Shown in pieces: positions 17,148 to 26,846 of a stretch of DNA of 64,000 nucleotides. The stretch spans positions 62,001-126,000 of the forward strand of contig CACISK010000001.1 of NCBI GenBank assembly GCA_902589315.1, in the 5' to 3' direction. The notes under the pieces were generated by a model. The model was given only the letters and a program-made list of their open reading frames with translations, ran no database searches and had not been told where the DNA came from. Position 1 is the first letter of the stretch. Each line of letters opens with the position of its first letter. This DNA is from an uncultured Pelagibacteraceae bacterium (GTDB taxonomy: Bacteria; Pseudomonadota; Alphaproteobacteria; Pelagibacterales; Pelagibacteraceae). A program made the position numbers and the translations under genes.

Positions 17148-19432
17148 TTTGGTTTTTTGTAATTAATAACTCCCGCAGAGTAGGCAGCTACAGATGCTAA
17201 ATTTAGTATATCTGACGTTGAGGATCTTAAGGGTGCAATTTCAATTGCCTGCCCTAAACCGATTAATAGTGGTCCAATAACTTTAGCACCACCCAATGTT
17301 TTCATTATTTTATAAGTAATAGCGGCGCTATGTTGTCCTGGCATTATTAATATATTTGCATTACCAACAATCTCGGAGAATGGATATAGGTCTTTATATT
17401 CATCACTTAAAGCTACATCAGGCTGCATGTCTCCATCAAATTTAAAATCAACTTTTTTATTTTTTAAAATTTCTACGGCATCTCTTATATGTTTAGTTCT
17501 AGCTGTGATTGGTTGGCCGAATGTTGAGTGTGAAAGGAAAGCAACTTTTGGTTCAAAACCAAATAATTTTGCGACTCTAGATGCAGAAATGGCTATTTCA
17601 GATAGCTGTTCAGACGTTGGATATTCATGAACACTTGTATCTGCAATAAATACCGTCTTACCCTTGTTAACAATCATATTTAATCCAAACATAATTTCTC
17701 CAGGTCTAACATCTATGACCTTCTTTACTTTATCAAGTGATTGTCCGTACCTTCTTGAGTTTCCTGTGACCATTGCATCAGCATCTCCACAAGCCACCAT
17801 GCAGGATCCCCAAATAACTCTCTCATTTCTTACCATTTTATCACAATCTCTTTCTAGAAGACCTTCTTTTCTCTGAAGCTTTTTAAATAAGTAATTCGCA
17901 TATTTTTTTCTTTTATCTCTCAAAGTAGAGTTTACAATTTCAATATCAAAATTTTCTCCGTAACCAATCTCTTTAAGTTTTTCCATAACTACTTTTTCTT
18001 TAGCTACTAAAATAGGCGTACCTAACCCACTGTTTTTAAATGCTATTGCAGCTTTAAGTGTATTTTCATCTTCACCGTCTGCAAATACAACTTTTTTATT
18101 TGTTTTTTTTATTTGATTATTTATTCCCTGCATAATCGTAACAGATGGATCAAGTCTTTGTTTTAATTGCTCGGAATATTGTTCAAAATTTTCTATTTTT
18201 TTTCTAGCAACACCAGATTTTATAGCAGCTTTTGCTACAGCTACTGGTATTACACTTATTAGCCTTGGATCAAAAGTAGATGGAATAATATATTCTTTTC
18301 CGTAATTAGGTCTTTCACCACCCATTGCAGCTGCAACTTCGTCAGGAACAAATTCTCTTGCAAGCGTAGCAATGGCATTAGCTGCTGCAACTTTCATTTC
18401 TTCATTAATGGTTTTTGCTCTAACATCTAATGCTCCTCTAAATATGTATGGAAATCCAATTAAATTATTCACTTGGTTTGGATAATCGGACCTCCCTGTT
18501 GCTATAATAGCATCATTTCTCACCTCTTCTACATCTTCTGGTTTTATCTCAGGATCTGGATTTGCGCAGGCAAATATAATTGGATTTTTGGCCATTTTTT
18601 TAACCATACTTTTTTTTACAACACCAGCAGCAGATAATCCTAAAAAAACATCTGCATTTTTAATTGCATCATCTAAACTTTTGTCTTTTGTCTCTACTGC
18701 AAACTCTTTTTTCCAAGAGTTAATATCTTTCCTTTTTTTATTTATGACACCTTTTGTATCTAACATTTTTATATTATTTTTTGGAATACCAGTGCTCCTA
18801 AATAATTTTGCACATGCCATAGCTGCAGCACCTGCTCCATTGATTACTATTTTAATTTTTTTTAAGTTCTTTTTTGCAATATCTACTGCATTAATTAATG
18901 CAGCTGTTGTTATAATTGCTGTCCCATGTTGGTCATCATGAAATACAGGAATATCTAAAATTTTCTTTAACTCTTCTTCAATTATAAAACAGTTAGGAGC
19001 AGCAATATCTTCAAGATTTATACCACCAAAACTTTTTGCAATATGTTTTATGGAGCTAATTATCTCTTTTGTATCCTCAGTGTCTATTTCTAAATCTATC
19101 GAGTCGATATCAGCAAATCTTTTAAATAAAACAGCTTTTCCTTCCATTACTGGTTTTGACGCTATAGCACCCAAGTTTCCAAGTCCCAATATTGCCGAAC
19201 CATTACTAATAACTGCAACTAAGTTTCCTTTAGTGGTATATTCATAAGCCAGTTCAGGATTGTTAGCTATTGCTTTTACAGGAGCTGCCACACCAGGAGA
19301 ATAAGCTAAAGCTAGATCTCTTTTTGTTGTAACTGGCTTAGATGAAACGATCTCTATTTTACCAGATTTGTCATTTGTATGAAAATCTAAAGCTTCTTTA
19401 TCAGAATAATGTTCAATTTTGTTTTTTTTCAT
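17144..19432 (-). CDS. maeB: NADP-dependent malic enzyme with phosphotransacetylase-like C-terminus
   Basis: Large 762-residue malic enzyme that decarboxylates malate to pyruvate with NADP reduction. The N-terminal half (about 1-430) carries LAYSPGVAAPVKAI, DIDSIDLEIDT, the metal site FHDDQHGTAII and the Rossmann motif INGAGAAAMACAKLF. The C-terminal half (about 430-762) resembles phosphate acetyltransferase (VFADGEDENTLKAA, KTVFIADTSVHEYP, MPGQHSAAITYK). In known MaeB proteins that domain is regulatory and responds to acetyl-CoA. The gene overlaps the convergent BON lipoprotein gene by 4 bp. Confidence 0.95.
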   Translation of the reverse strand: MKKNKIEHYSDKEALDFHTNDKSGKIEIVSSKPVTTKRDLALAYSPGVAAPVKAIANNPELAYEYTTKGNLVAVISNGSAILGLGNLGAIASKPVMEGKAVLFKRFADIDSIDLEIDTEDTKEIISSIKHIAKSFGGINLEDIAAPNCFIIEEELKKILDIPVFHDDQHGTAIITTAALINAVDIAKKNLKKIKIVINGAGAAAMACAKLFRSTGIPKNNIKMLDTKGVINKKRKDINSWKKEFAVETKDKSLDDAIKNADVFLGLSAAGVVKKSMVKKMAKNPIIFACANPDPEIKPEDVEEVRNDAIIATGRSDYPNQVNNLIGFPYIFRGALDVRAKTINEEMKVAAANAIATLAREFVPDEVAAAMGGERPNYGKEYIIPSTFDPRLISVIPVAVAKAAIKSGVARKKIENFEQYSEQLKQRLDPSVTIMQGINNQIKKTNKKVVFADGEDENTLKAAIAFKNSGLGTPILVAKEKVVMEKLKEIGYGENFDIEIVNSTLRDKRKKYANYLFKKLQRKEGLLERDCDKMVRNERVIWGSCMVACGDADAMVTGNSRRYGQSLDKVKKVIDVRPGEIMFGLNMIVNKGKTVFIADTSVHEYPTSEQLSEIAISASRVAKLFGFEPKVAFLSHSTFGQPITARTKHIRDAVEILKNKKVDFKFDGDMQPDVALSDEYKDLYPFSEIVGNANILIMPGQHSAAITYKIMKTLGGAKVIGPLLIGLGQAIEIAPLRSSTSDILNLASVAAYSAGVINYKKPN

Positions 19433-19476
19433 ATTTTGTTTAGATATACAAAAGGATTAAGTTACTAATATGATTT

Positions 19477-21003
19477 ATGAATTTAATTAAGTCAACAGGC
19501 ACATTTAGTCTGTTTGTTATACTAAGTAGAATTTTAGGATACATCAGAGATTTTTTTATAGCAATTTATCTTGGTTCTGGACCAATCGCTGATGCGTTCT
19601 TTGTAGCATTTAGAATTCCAAATACTTTTCGAAGATTATTTGCAGAAGGTACTTTTAATGCAGCATTTGTTCCATCTTACACTTTAGAACTTTTGTCTAG
19701 TAAAAAAAAAGCACAAAGATTTGCAAAATCAGTATTTAATTTATTAGTTTTAGCACTCTTATGTTTAACAATATTAGTTGAGATTTTTATGCCAAGCTTT
19801 ATAAAGTTAATTGCACCCGGTTTCTCAAACATCGATGAAAAGTTCAAATTAGCAGTTGATTTAACAAGAATTACTTTTCCATTTTTATTTTTTATTAGCA
19901 TAGCATCTTTTTTTTCTGCAATTTTAAATTCTCATAATAAATTTGCTATTGCTGCCGCTGCACCGCTTATTTTAAACATTATATTAATAATATGCTTTCT
20001 TATTATAAAAAATGATATCGATTTGGTTTATTACTTAAGTTACGCAATAACATTGGCAGGAATTATACAATTTATATTTTTAATTTTTTTTACTAGAAAA
20101 TATTTTTATCCAAGTTTTAGCTTCAAATTGCAAATAGATAATAAAATTAAATTCTTTTTTAAGAAGCTTTTGCCAAGTATATTTTCATCTGGCGTTACAC
20201 AAATTAATATATTAGTTGGAACAATAATTGCATCTTTTCAAGCAAGTGCAGTTTCATATTTATATTATGCAGACAGAATATATCAAATAAACTTGGCTAT
20301 AGCAGGAATTGCTATCGGTATAATTATTTTACCTAACCTAAGTAGATATATTAAGAGAAAAAATAAATTTAAATTAGAAATTCTTCAAAATAAGTCTCTA
20401 GAGTTGAGTTTATTTTTAAGTTTACCTGCTACACTTGCATTAATTTTTGCCTCTGAAGAAATTGTTTCTGCACTTTTTGGGTATGGATCTTTTGACGAAG
20501 AAAGTGTTAAAAATTCATCTCAAGCATTATTTTATTTTGCGTTGGGTCTTCCTGCATTTTCGATGATTAAAATATTTTCAAGTTTTATATTTGCTAGAAA
20601 TGATACTAAAACACCATTTTACTTTTCACTAATTTCTGTAATTTTGAATATTGTTATTAGTGTATCTTTATTTGATAAATTAGGTTTTATTATAATTCCT
20701 ATAGCAACAACTTTTTCTTCATGGTTAAATGGACTTTTATTGTTGATATTTGTTCTAAATAAAAATTACTTTAATTTCAATAATTCGTTTTTTACTCAAC
20801 TCTTTAAAATATTTATTGCAAATCTAATTTCTCTTGGATCATTTAAAATATTATTAAATTACTTTAGTAATTATTTTATATTTTCAAATAGTTATAAATT
20901 TTTAGCGATTATATTATTAGTTCTTTTAACATTTACTTTTTATTTGTTGATTTCAATACTCATAAAGGCCTTTAAAATATCTGATATTAAATTAAAGTAT
21001 TAA
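19477..21003 (+). CDS. murJ: Lipid II flippase MurJ
   Basis: Inner-membrane protein of 508 residues with about 14 predicted transmembrane segments and a MATE-like (MVF) fold. It flips the peptidoglycan precursor lipid II to the periplasm. The N-terminal SRILGYIRDFFIAIYLGSG and FRIPNTFRRLFAEGTFNAAF stretches are highly characteristic of MurJ/MviN. It is 3 bp from trpS, an arrangement seen in several alphaproteobacteria. Confidence 0.95.
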   Translation: MNLIKSTGTFSLFVILSRILGYIRDFFIAIYLGSGPIADAFFVAFRIPNTFRRLFAEGTFNAAFVPSYTLELLSSKKKAQRFAKSVFNLLVLALLCLTILVEIFMPSFIKLIAPGFSNIDEKFKLAVDLTRITFPFLFFISIASFFSAILNSHNKFAIAAAAPLILNIILIICFLIIKNDIDLVYYLSYAITLAGIIQFIFLIFFTRKYFYPSFSFKLQIDNKIKFFFKKLLPSIFSSGVTQINILVGTIIASFQASAVSYLYYADRIYQINLAIAGIAIGIIILPNLSRYIKRKNKFKLEILQNKSLELSLFLSLPATLALIFASEEIVSALFGYGSFDEESVKNSSQALFYFALGLPAFSMIKIFSSFIFARNDTKTPFYFSLISVILNIVISVSLFDKLGFIIIPIATTFSSWLNGLLLLIFVLNKNYFNFNNSFFTQLFKIFIANLISLGSFKILLNYFSNYFIFSNSYKFLAIILLVLLTFTFYLLISILIKAFKISDIKLKY

Positions 21004-21006
21004 ATT

Positions 21007-22008
21007 ATGTCTAAAAAAATTTTTTCTGGTGTGCAACCAACAGGAAATTTGCATCTAGGAAATTATATAGGTGCAATAAAAAATTTTGTAGATTTACAAA
21101 ACAATAAAGATAATAAATGTATATTTTGTGTTGTGGATCTTCATGCAATCACTGTAATGCAAGATCCGATGGAGCTGAAAAATAATATTAGAGAGACAGC
21201 AGCAGCATTTATAGCAAGCGGTATAGATCCAAAAAAAAGTATAATATTTAATCAATCCTTAGTTCCTGCACACTCTGAAGGTTCTTGGATTTTAGGATGT
21301 ATTGCTAGAATGGGATGGCTTAATAGAATGACACAATTTAAAGAGAAAGCTGGAAAAGATAAGGAAAAAGCTAGTGTTGGTTTATATATTTATCCAGTTC
21401 TAATGGCCTCAGATATACTTCTATATGATGCAACTCATGTGCCAGTTGGAGATGATCAAAAACAGCATTTAGAACTCTGCAGAGATATAGCTCAAAAATT
21501 TAATAATGAATATAAATGTGCAGATTTCCTTAGACCTCCTGAGCCACTTATACAAAAACATTTTTCAAGAATAATGAGTTTGAAAGACGGAACAAAAAAA
21601 ATGAGTAAGTCGGATATTGCTGAAGGAAGTAGGATAAACTTAACAGACACTGTGGATCAAATTATTAACAAAATAAAAAAAGCAAAAACAGATAATGATA
21701 CTTTGCCTGGAAATGAAGACCAACTTAAAGGTAGACCTGAAGCAGAAAATTTGATGGGTATTTATTCTAGTTTAAGGAATCAAAATATTACTGAAACATT
21801 AAATGAATTTGAGGGAAAAAATTTTTCTGATTTAAAAAATAAACTTTCAGAAATAATTGTGACTAAACTGTCACCAATATCAAAAGAAATACAAAAATTG
21901 TTGTCAGATAAAAATTATATAGATCAAATTTTAGTTGATGGTGCATCAAAAGCGCAGGATATTTCTTCTAAAAAAGTTAAAAAGATAAAAGAAATAGTCG
22001 GTTTTTAA
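21007..22008 (+). CDS. trpS: Tryptophanyl-tRNA synthetase
   Basis: Class I synthetase of 333 residues. The HIGH-type motif is at residues 12-20 (TGNLHLGNY), and the KMSKS loop is KKMSKS near residue 198. [18 protein letters not shown] and the [10 protein letters not shown] strand are also diagnostic. It charges tRNA-Trp and is probably co-transcribed with murJ. Confidence 0.98.
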   Translation: MSKKIFSGVQPTGNLHLGNYIGAIKNFVDLQNNKDNKCIFCVVDLHAITVMQDPMELKNNIRETAAAFIASGIDPKKSIIFNQSLVPAHSEGSWILGCIARMGWLNRMTQFKEKAGKDKEKASVGLYIYPVLMASDILLYDATHVPVGDDQKQHLELCRDIAQKFNNEYKCADFLRPPEPLIQKHFSRIMSLKDGTKKMSKSDIAEGSRINLTDTVDQIINKIKKAKTDNDTLPGNEDQLKGRPEAENLMGIYSSLRNQNITETLNEFEGKNFSDLKNKLSEIIVTKLSPISKEIQKLLSDKNYIDQILVDGASKAQDISSKKVKKIKEIVGF

Positions 22009-22045
22009 TCATTTCATATATTGAAATAAACACTATATAAGAACT

Positions 22046-22588
22046 ATGTTTATACAAACTGAAAATACACCAAACCCAAATTCATTAAAGTTTCTACCAG
22101 GTAGGAAGGTATCTAATAATGGTCCTTTAGAAGTTTTAAATCAGGAAGATACAAATAATTTATTGATAAAGAATCTATTACAAATAAATGGAGTGACTGG
22201 AGTATTCTTAGGGGAAGACTTTTTTTCAATAAATAAAGAAGAAAGTAAGAAATGGGAAGATATTCAGCATATTGTTATATCTTATGTTAATGAGCATTAT
22301 GCAAATGGTAATACTTGCATTATAGATAATATTAATGAAGAAGAGCAAAACAAAAATTATTCAGAGATTGAAAAAAAAATAATTAGTATTCTAGATACTA
22401 AAATCAGACCTGCTGTTGCAAGAGATGGAGGAGACATAAAGTTTCAAGAATTCAAGGATGGAAAAGTCAAAGTTTTGTTAAAAGGTAGCTGTTCAGGCTG
22501 TCCATCTTCAACTCTTACTTTAAAAAAAGGTGTAGAAAACTTGCTTTGTCATTACATTCCTGAAGTTAAGGAAGTTTTAGCTGTATAA
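22046..22588 (+). CDS. NfuA/HIRIP5-type Fe-S scaffold protein
   Basis: A 180-residue protein with an N-terminal Nfu_N domain (begins MFIQTENTPNPNSLKFLPG) and a C-terminal NifU-like domain. The latter has the cluster-binding CxxC in GSCSGCPSST near residues 149-152, preceded by RPAVARDGGDI. It is thought to carry [4Fe-4S] clusters to client enzymes. The window contains likely clients, MiaB and endonuclease III. Confidence 0.93.
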   Translation: MFIQTENTPNPNSLKFLPGRKVSNNGPLEVLNQEDTNNLLIKNLLQINGVTGVFLGEDFFSINKEESKKWEDIQHIVISYVNEHYANGNTCIIDNINEEEQNKNYSEIEKKIISILDTKIRPAVARDGGDIKFQEFKDGKVKVLLKGSCSGCPSSTLTLKKGVENLLCHYIPEVKEVLAV

Positions 22589-22616
22589 TTAACGAATAAT
22601 AATTATATTAAAATTG

Positions 22617-23708
22617 ATGGTTGTGCGTATAAAAAATAAAAGTATCAAACTTAAGCAAAAAAAAAACAATATATTTAGATTTTCAGCAATTAGTATTTTT
22701 GTAATATTCTCATTCTTTTCTTTGCCAACTGTTATCAATTTTCTAAATAAAAATTTAAATTTCAAAAAATCTGTAATTTCAAATGCTGGTGTAAATTTTG
22801 ATCAAGAATTAGAAAAAAGAAAAAAAATATTAAATTTCGAAACAGAAACCAAAACAAATAAACTGAGTCTAAAAAATATTTTTGCTGATATTGATTTTTT
22901 TAGTACAGATGACGAGGGACAAAATTCAATAAGATTTGATGCAAGAACAATTGAGCAATTGTTTAAAGATACGAATTATAATCTTGAGAGGGTTAAAGAG
23001 ACTAAGTTAGTAAATATAGGCAACAAAATTGACCATCTTCCAAAAGAGATTAAAAGTATTGAGAACTCAAAAAAAAGAAAGAGACTATTTATTCAAATAG
23101 TTTTACCATTAATCGTTGAAGAGAATGCTAAAATTAGACTCGATAGAAAAGAATTATTTAGAATATTGGCTAAGAATATTAACACACAAAAAGAAAAAAA
23201 TTGGCTAAAAGAAAAATTTAAACAATATGGTTTAAGAGATGGAGATTTTTATTCTCTTAAAGTTAGAATGGATGAAATACCTGTCTCTTTAGCACTTGCT
23301 CAAGCTGCTAAAGAAACTGGATGGGGTACATCTAGATTTGCACAAGAGGGTAATGCATTATTTGGACAATGGACTTGGAGTGGAGAAGGAATCAGACCAG
23401 CAGGTGTAGATAAAGATGCAAAACACAAAGTAGCAAAGTTTGCCGTTCTTAAAGCATCAGTGAGAGCATATCAACGAAATTTAAATACTCACAGCAGTTA
23501 TATCGAATTTAGAAAAGAAAGAGCAATTCAAAGAGACAACGATGAAAAATTAGATAGTTTAAAGTTGGTAAATTATTTAGATAAATACGCGGAGACAGGG
23601 CAACAATATATCGATGTATTAAAAAAAATTATAAAGCAAAATTCACTTACAGATTTTGACGATGTGAATGTAATGCCTACAAGCAATAAGACTAAAAAAT
23701 TAATTTAA
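22617..23708 (+). CDS. Bax-like glucosaminidase-domain protein
   Basis: About 363 residues. An N-terminal transmembrane helix (about residues 20-42) is followed by a charged linker and, from about residue 190, a glucosaminidase (COG2992/Bax-like) domain: SLALAQAAKETGWGTSRFA contains the catalytic Glu, then EGNALFGQWTW. Such enzymes cleave beta-1,4 bonds of N-acetylglucosamine in peptidoglycan. I start at the ATG at 22617; a TTG just upstream at 22614 is possible. The 3' end overlaps the convergent polysaccharide deacetylase gene by 4 bp, placing two glycan-active enzymes side by side. Confidence 0.85.
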   Translation: MVVRIKNKSIKLKQKKNNIFRFSAISIFVIFSFFSLPTVINFLNKNLNFKKSVISNAGVNFDQELEKRKKILNFETETKTNKLSLKNIFADIDFFSTDDEGQNSIRFDARTIEQLFKDTNYNLERVKETKLVNIGNKIDHLPKEIKSIENSKKRKRLFIQIVLPLIVEENAKIRLDRKELFRILAKNINTQKEKNWLKEKFKQYGLRDGDFYSLKVRMDEIPVSLALAQAAKETGWGTSRFAQEGNALFGQWTWSGEGIRPAGVDKDAKHKVAKFAVLKASVRAYQRNLNTHSSYIEFRKERAIQRDNDEKLDSLKLVNYLDKYAETGQQYIDVLKKIIKQNSLTDFDDVNVMPTSNKTKKLI

Positions 23709-24763
23709 TTTTGAACAAATTGGAAACCCGAAAATCTCCACCCATTTTCATCTTTTAAAGAACAGTTAATCCTACCTCTTCTTTCAATAAATTTTTCTGA
23801 AAAATTAATATTTAATATATTGTCGATTAAGACAATTTTTGTTTTTCTCCATTTTGATCCTTCATTTGAAAAGCAATTTATATTTTCTAAATTTTTTTGA
23901 TCTTCGAAAAATTCTATCACCATTTTAGGTGGGTTTTCTCCATCATTCATAAATTTGTTTTCAGGTTTAATAATTTTATACTGAAGTGGCAAATAAGAAA
24001 TTACTTCTTTAAATCTTTTTATTTCTCCATACTTTTCGTTAATGGGGAATCTTGGTAGTTCATATCTATCTTTGTTTAAATCAATAACACCTGAATGTTG
24101 ACCAAATGCAAATTCAAAATTATTTGAAATATAATTTTTCTGCTCTAAATTATACTCACCAAAGGGATAAGAAAAATAAATTGGATTATAACCTAATTTA
24201 TTTTTAAAAATTTTAATTGATTCCTCAATATCTTCTACAAACTTTTGAAAAGTAAATTTAGTTAAATAATCGTGTGAATGTGAATGGTTACCAATATATG
24301 CAAAGTTCTCTTTTTCTATTTCTTTTATTTGGTTCCAACTCATATATCCCTTATTCCCGACTGCCTCTGTTGAGACAAATAAAATAAAAGGAATTTTTTC
24401 CTCTTTTAAGATTGGCCATGCATTTTCATAAAAAGACGTAAATGCATCATCAATAGTTAATAAAATTTTTTTTTGTTCCTTAACCTTTTTAAAACTTATT
24501 GAAAGTTCACCAGGATTATAAAAATTTAAATTATTTTCTTTTATTAAATCAATATGTTTTTTAAATATATTTAATCTTATATTTGTTGATGGATACTTAT
24601 TTTCGTCAAATCTATGATACATAATTGCCAAAACACCTTGTTCATCTTTAAAATATTTTTTATTTACTACTTCAGCTTTAACGTTTAAAAAAATAATAAA
24701 AAAAATGAATACTTTAGTTATTAATGCTGCAGATGATAAAATTTTATTTTCTCTCATAACCAA
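23705..24763 (-). CDS. Polysaccharide deacetylase (NodB-homology) family protein
   Basis: A 352-residue secreted protein with an N-terminal hydrophobic signal (ending near NVKAEVV). The NodB domain shows LAIMYHRFDENKYP, the catalytic TIDDAF (metal and base aspartates), and HSHSHDYL (metal histidines), followed by FSYPFGEYN. The C-terminal 90 residues form an extra beta-rich part. It would remove acetyl groups from an N-acetylated polysaccharide, possibly peptidoglycan given the neighbouring glucosaminidase (inference). Its first 59 bp overlap the divergent tsaB gene head-to-head. Confidence 0.85.
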   Translation of the reverse strand: MVMRENKILSSAALITKVFIFFIIFLNVKAEVVNKKYFKDEQGVLAIMYHRFDENKYPSTNIRLNIFKKHIDLIKENNLNFYNPGELSISFKKVKEQKKILLTIDDAFTSFYENAWPILKEEKIPFILFVSTEAVGNKGYMSWNQIKEIEKENFAYIGNHSHSHDYLTKFTFQKFVEDIEESIKIFKNKLGYNPIYFSYPFGEYNLEQKNYISNNFEFAFGQHSGVIDLNKDRYELPRFPINEKYGEIKRFKEVISYLPLQYKIIKPENKFMNDGENPPKMVIEFFEDQKNLENINCFSNEGSKWRKTKIVLIDNILNINFSEKFIERRGRINCSLKDENGWRFSGFQFVQN

Positions 24764-25082
24764 CTTAGAATCTTATACTACCACCTATATAAACAGTAGA
24801 GAAAATTTTGATAAAATAATGATATTAATTTTGAATTTTCTTAAAGAACATGATTCAAATTTAGATAAAATAAGTGAAATATTTGTAAATCAAGGTCCAG
24901 GCAAAATCTCAAGTATTAGAAATTCGATAGCAATTGCTAAAGGCATTGCTTTTGCAAAAAATATTGATTTATATGGATTTTTGAGCGAACAATTAACAGA
25001 TAAAGATGTAGATCAGTTAGTAAAAATTGATAAAAAAAATTTTACAAATATTAATTTGATTAAACCCCTTTACTCGAGTTAA
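24705..25082 (+). CDS. tsaB: Short TsaB-like protein (t6A37 biosynthesis)
   Basis: Only 125 residues against the usual 210-230 of TsaB. It keeps the N-terminal ASKHA strand (MNTLVINAADDK) and the signature NQGPGKISSIRNSIAIAKGI (canonical GPGSFTGLRIG). The second actin-like lobe is missing. TsaB normally partners TsaD and TsaE to make N6-threonylcarbamoyladenosine in tRNA; the N-terminal lobe holds the TsaD interface. There is no frameshift remnant before fur, 8 bp downstream. Synteny with fur and miaB supports the name; rimI, usual between tsaB and fur, is absent. Confidence 0.75.
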   Translation: MNTLVINAADDKILFSLITNLESYTTTYINSRENFDKIMILILNFLKEHDSNLDKISEIFVNQGPGKISSIRNSIAIAKGIAFAKNIDLYGFLSEQLTDKDVDQLVKIDKKNFTNINLIKPLYSS

Positions 25083-25090
25083 AATAAATT

Positions 25091-25510
25091 ATGTTAGAAA
25101 CTATTGAAGAAAAATGTCAAAAAAATGGAGTCAAACTCACAGATCAAAGAAGGATAATTGCTAGAGTTATATCCGAATCTAAAAAAACGTATGGAGAGTC
25201 TGACCACCCAGATGTTGATGAATTATATAATAGAGTTTCTCAAATAGATTCTAAAATTAGCATTGCTACAGTTTATAGAACTGTTAAGCTTTTTGAAGAA
25301 GCGGGTATATTAACAAAGCATGATTTTAAATCTGGAAAGGCGAGATATGAATTAAATGATGATCATAATCATTTAATTGATATAAAAACTGGAGAAATAA
25401 TAGAATTTGTTGACGAAGAGATTGAAGAATTACAAAAAAAAATCGCTGATAAGCACGGCTATAAGCTCGTTGATCATAAATTAGAGCTATACGGAATCAA
25501 AAAAAAGTAA
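25091..25510 (+). CDS. fur: Fur/Mur family metal-dependent repressor
   Basis: A 139-residue protein with an N-terminal winged helix (LTDQRRIIARVI, then SIATVYRTVKLFEEAGI) and a C-terminal dimerisation/metal domain (KARYELNDDHNHLIDIKTGE IIEF). As in many alphaproteobacterial Fur/Mur proteins, the structural CxxC motif is absent (IKTG). It would sense Fe(II) or Mn(II). Position before miaB is standard for alphaproteobacterial fur/mur. Fur-box-like sites at 44707-44806 are candidate targets. Confidence 0.92.
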   Translation: MLETIEEKCQKNGVKLTDQRRIIARVISESKKTYGESDHPDVDELYNRVSQIDSKISIATVYRTVKLFEEAGILTKHDFKSGKARYELNDDHNHLIDIKTGEIIEFVDEEIEELQKKIADKHGYKLVDHKLELYGIKKK

Positions 25511-25513
25511 TTA

Positions 25514-26845
25514 ATGCATAAAAAGGTTTTTATAAAGACATTTGGTTGTCAAATGAATGAGTATGACTCCAACAGAATATACGATGCTGTTAGGGCTATA
25601 GGTTATAATAAAACTGAAAATCAGGATGAAGCTGATTGTTATATTTTAAATACTTGTCATATTAGAGATAAAGCCAAAGATAAAGTTTATCATGAGATTG
25701 GAAGAGTTAAGAAATTATACAAAGATAAAAAAAAACCAATAATGGTAGTTGCAGGTTGTGTAGCTCAAGCTGAAAATACAGAGATGCTAAATAGAGAAAA
25801 ATATGTAGATCTAGTTATAGGTCCACAAGCTTACCAAAAAATAAATAATCTTTTAAAGAATTTTGAGGAAAAAAATAAAGTTGAAGAAACAGAGTTTGAT
25901 TCAGTTTCTAAGTTTAGGTACTTTGATAATATTAAAAACCATAATACTGATGTTTCATCTTTCTTAACGATACAAGAGGGTTGTGATAAGTTCTGTCACT
26001 TTTGTGTTGTTCCTTATACAAGGGGACCAGAGTATTCAAGACCATTCAAAAGCATTATTGATGAAGCTGAGAGATTGATAAAGAACGGATCTAGGGAAAT
26101 TACCTTTCTTGGCCAAAATGTAAATGCATATTCTTATATAGATGGATCTAGAGAGTACCGACTGTCAGATCTTATTAACACACTTAGCAAATATGACGAA
26201 ATATGTAGAATTAGATATACGACATCTCATCCAAGAGATATGACAGATGATCTTATTGAATGTTACAAAAATTCAAAAAAATTAATGCCTTTTGTCCATT
26301 TACCAATTCAAAGTGGTTCTGACAGAATATTAAAAATGATGAACAGAAAGCATACTGTAAATTATTATTTAAATATTTATGAAAAATTAATCAAAATTAA
26401 TCCTGATATAAAATTTTCAAGTGACTTTATTATTGGATACCCTGGAGAAACAGAGAATGATTTTAAAGAAACTTTAAATCTAGTTAATAAAATTAAATTT
26501 ATAAATTCATTCTCTTTTATTTTTAGTCCTAGACCAGGAACAAAGGCTGCCGGATTAGAAATTACTGATAAAAATAAACTTAAAAATAGGCTTATAACTA
26601 TTCAAGACAAATTATTTAGTAATCAAATAGAATTGAATAAATCTTTTGAAGGCAAAACGTTAGAGGTACTTGTGGAAAATAAACTTAAAAACCAAAACAA
26701 ATATTTTGGACGAAATAAATTTTTAAATTCGGTAATTTTCGATGGTAATGAAAGTCATATTGGTAAAATAATTAAAGTTAATGTCGAAAAAAGTAATCAA
26801 AATTCCTTATTTGGCAAAGCAATAGATGAAATGAAAGCAGCATAA
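25514..26845 (+). CDS. miaB: tRNA-2-methylthio-N6-isopentenyladenosine synthase
   Basis: Radical-SAM methylthiotransferase of 443 residues acting on A37 of tRNAs that read UNN codons. The N-terminal UPF0004 domain has TFGCQMNEYDS and NTCHIRDKA with auxiliary-cluster cysteines. The radical-SAM motif is GCDKFCHFCVVPYTRG near residue 158. A C-terminal TRAM domain ends the protein. It lies 3 bp after fur and 1 bp before phoH. Confidence 0.97.
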   Translation: MHKKVFIKTFGCQMNEYDSNRIYDAVRAIGYNKTENQDEADCYILNTCHIRDKAKDKVYHEIGRVKKLYKDKKKPIMVVAGCVAQAENTEMLNREKYVDLVIGPQAYQKINNLLKNFEEKNKVEETEFDSVSKFRYFDNIKNHNTDVSSFLTIQEGCDKFCHFCVVPYTRGPEYSRPFKSIIDEAERLIKNGSREITFLGQNVNAYSYIDGSREYRLSDLINTLSKYDEICRIRYTTSHPRDMTDDLIECYKNSKKLMPFVHLPIQSGSDRILKMMNRKHTVNYYLNIYEKLIKINPDIKFSSDFIIGYPGETENDFKETLNLVNKIKFINSFSFIFSPRPGTKAAGLEITDKNKLKNRLITIQDKLFSNQIELNKSFEGKTLEVLVENKLKNQNKYFGRNKFLNSVIFDGNESHIGKIIKVNVEKSNQNSLFGKAIDEMKAA

Positions 26846-26846
26846 T

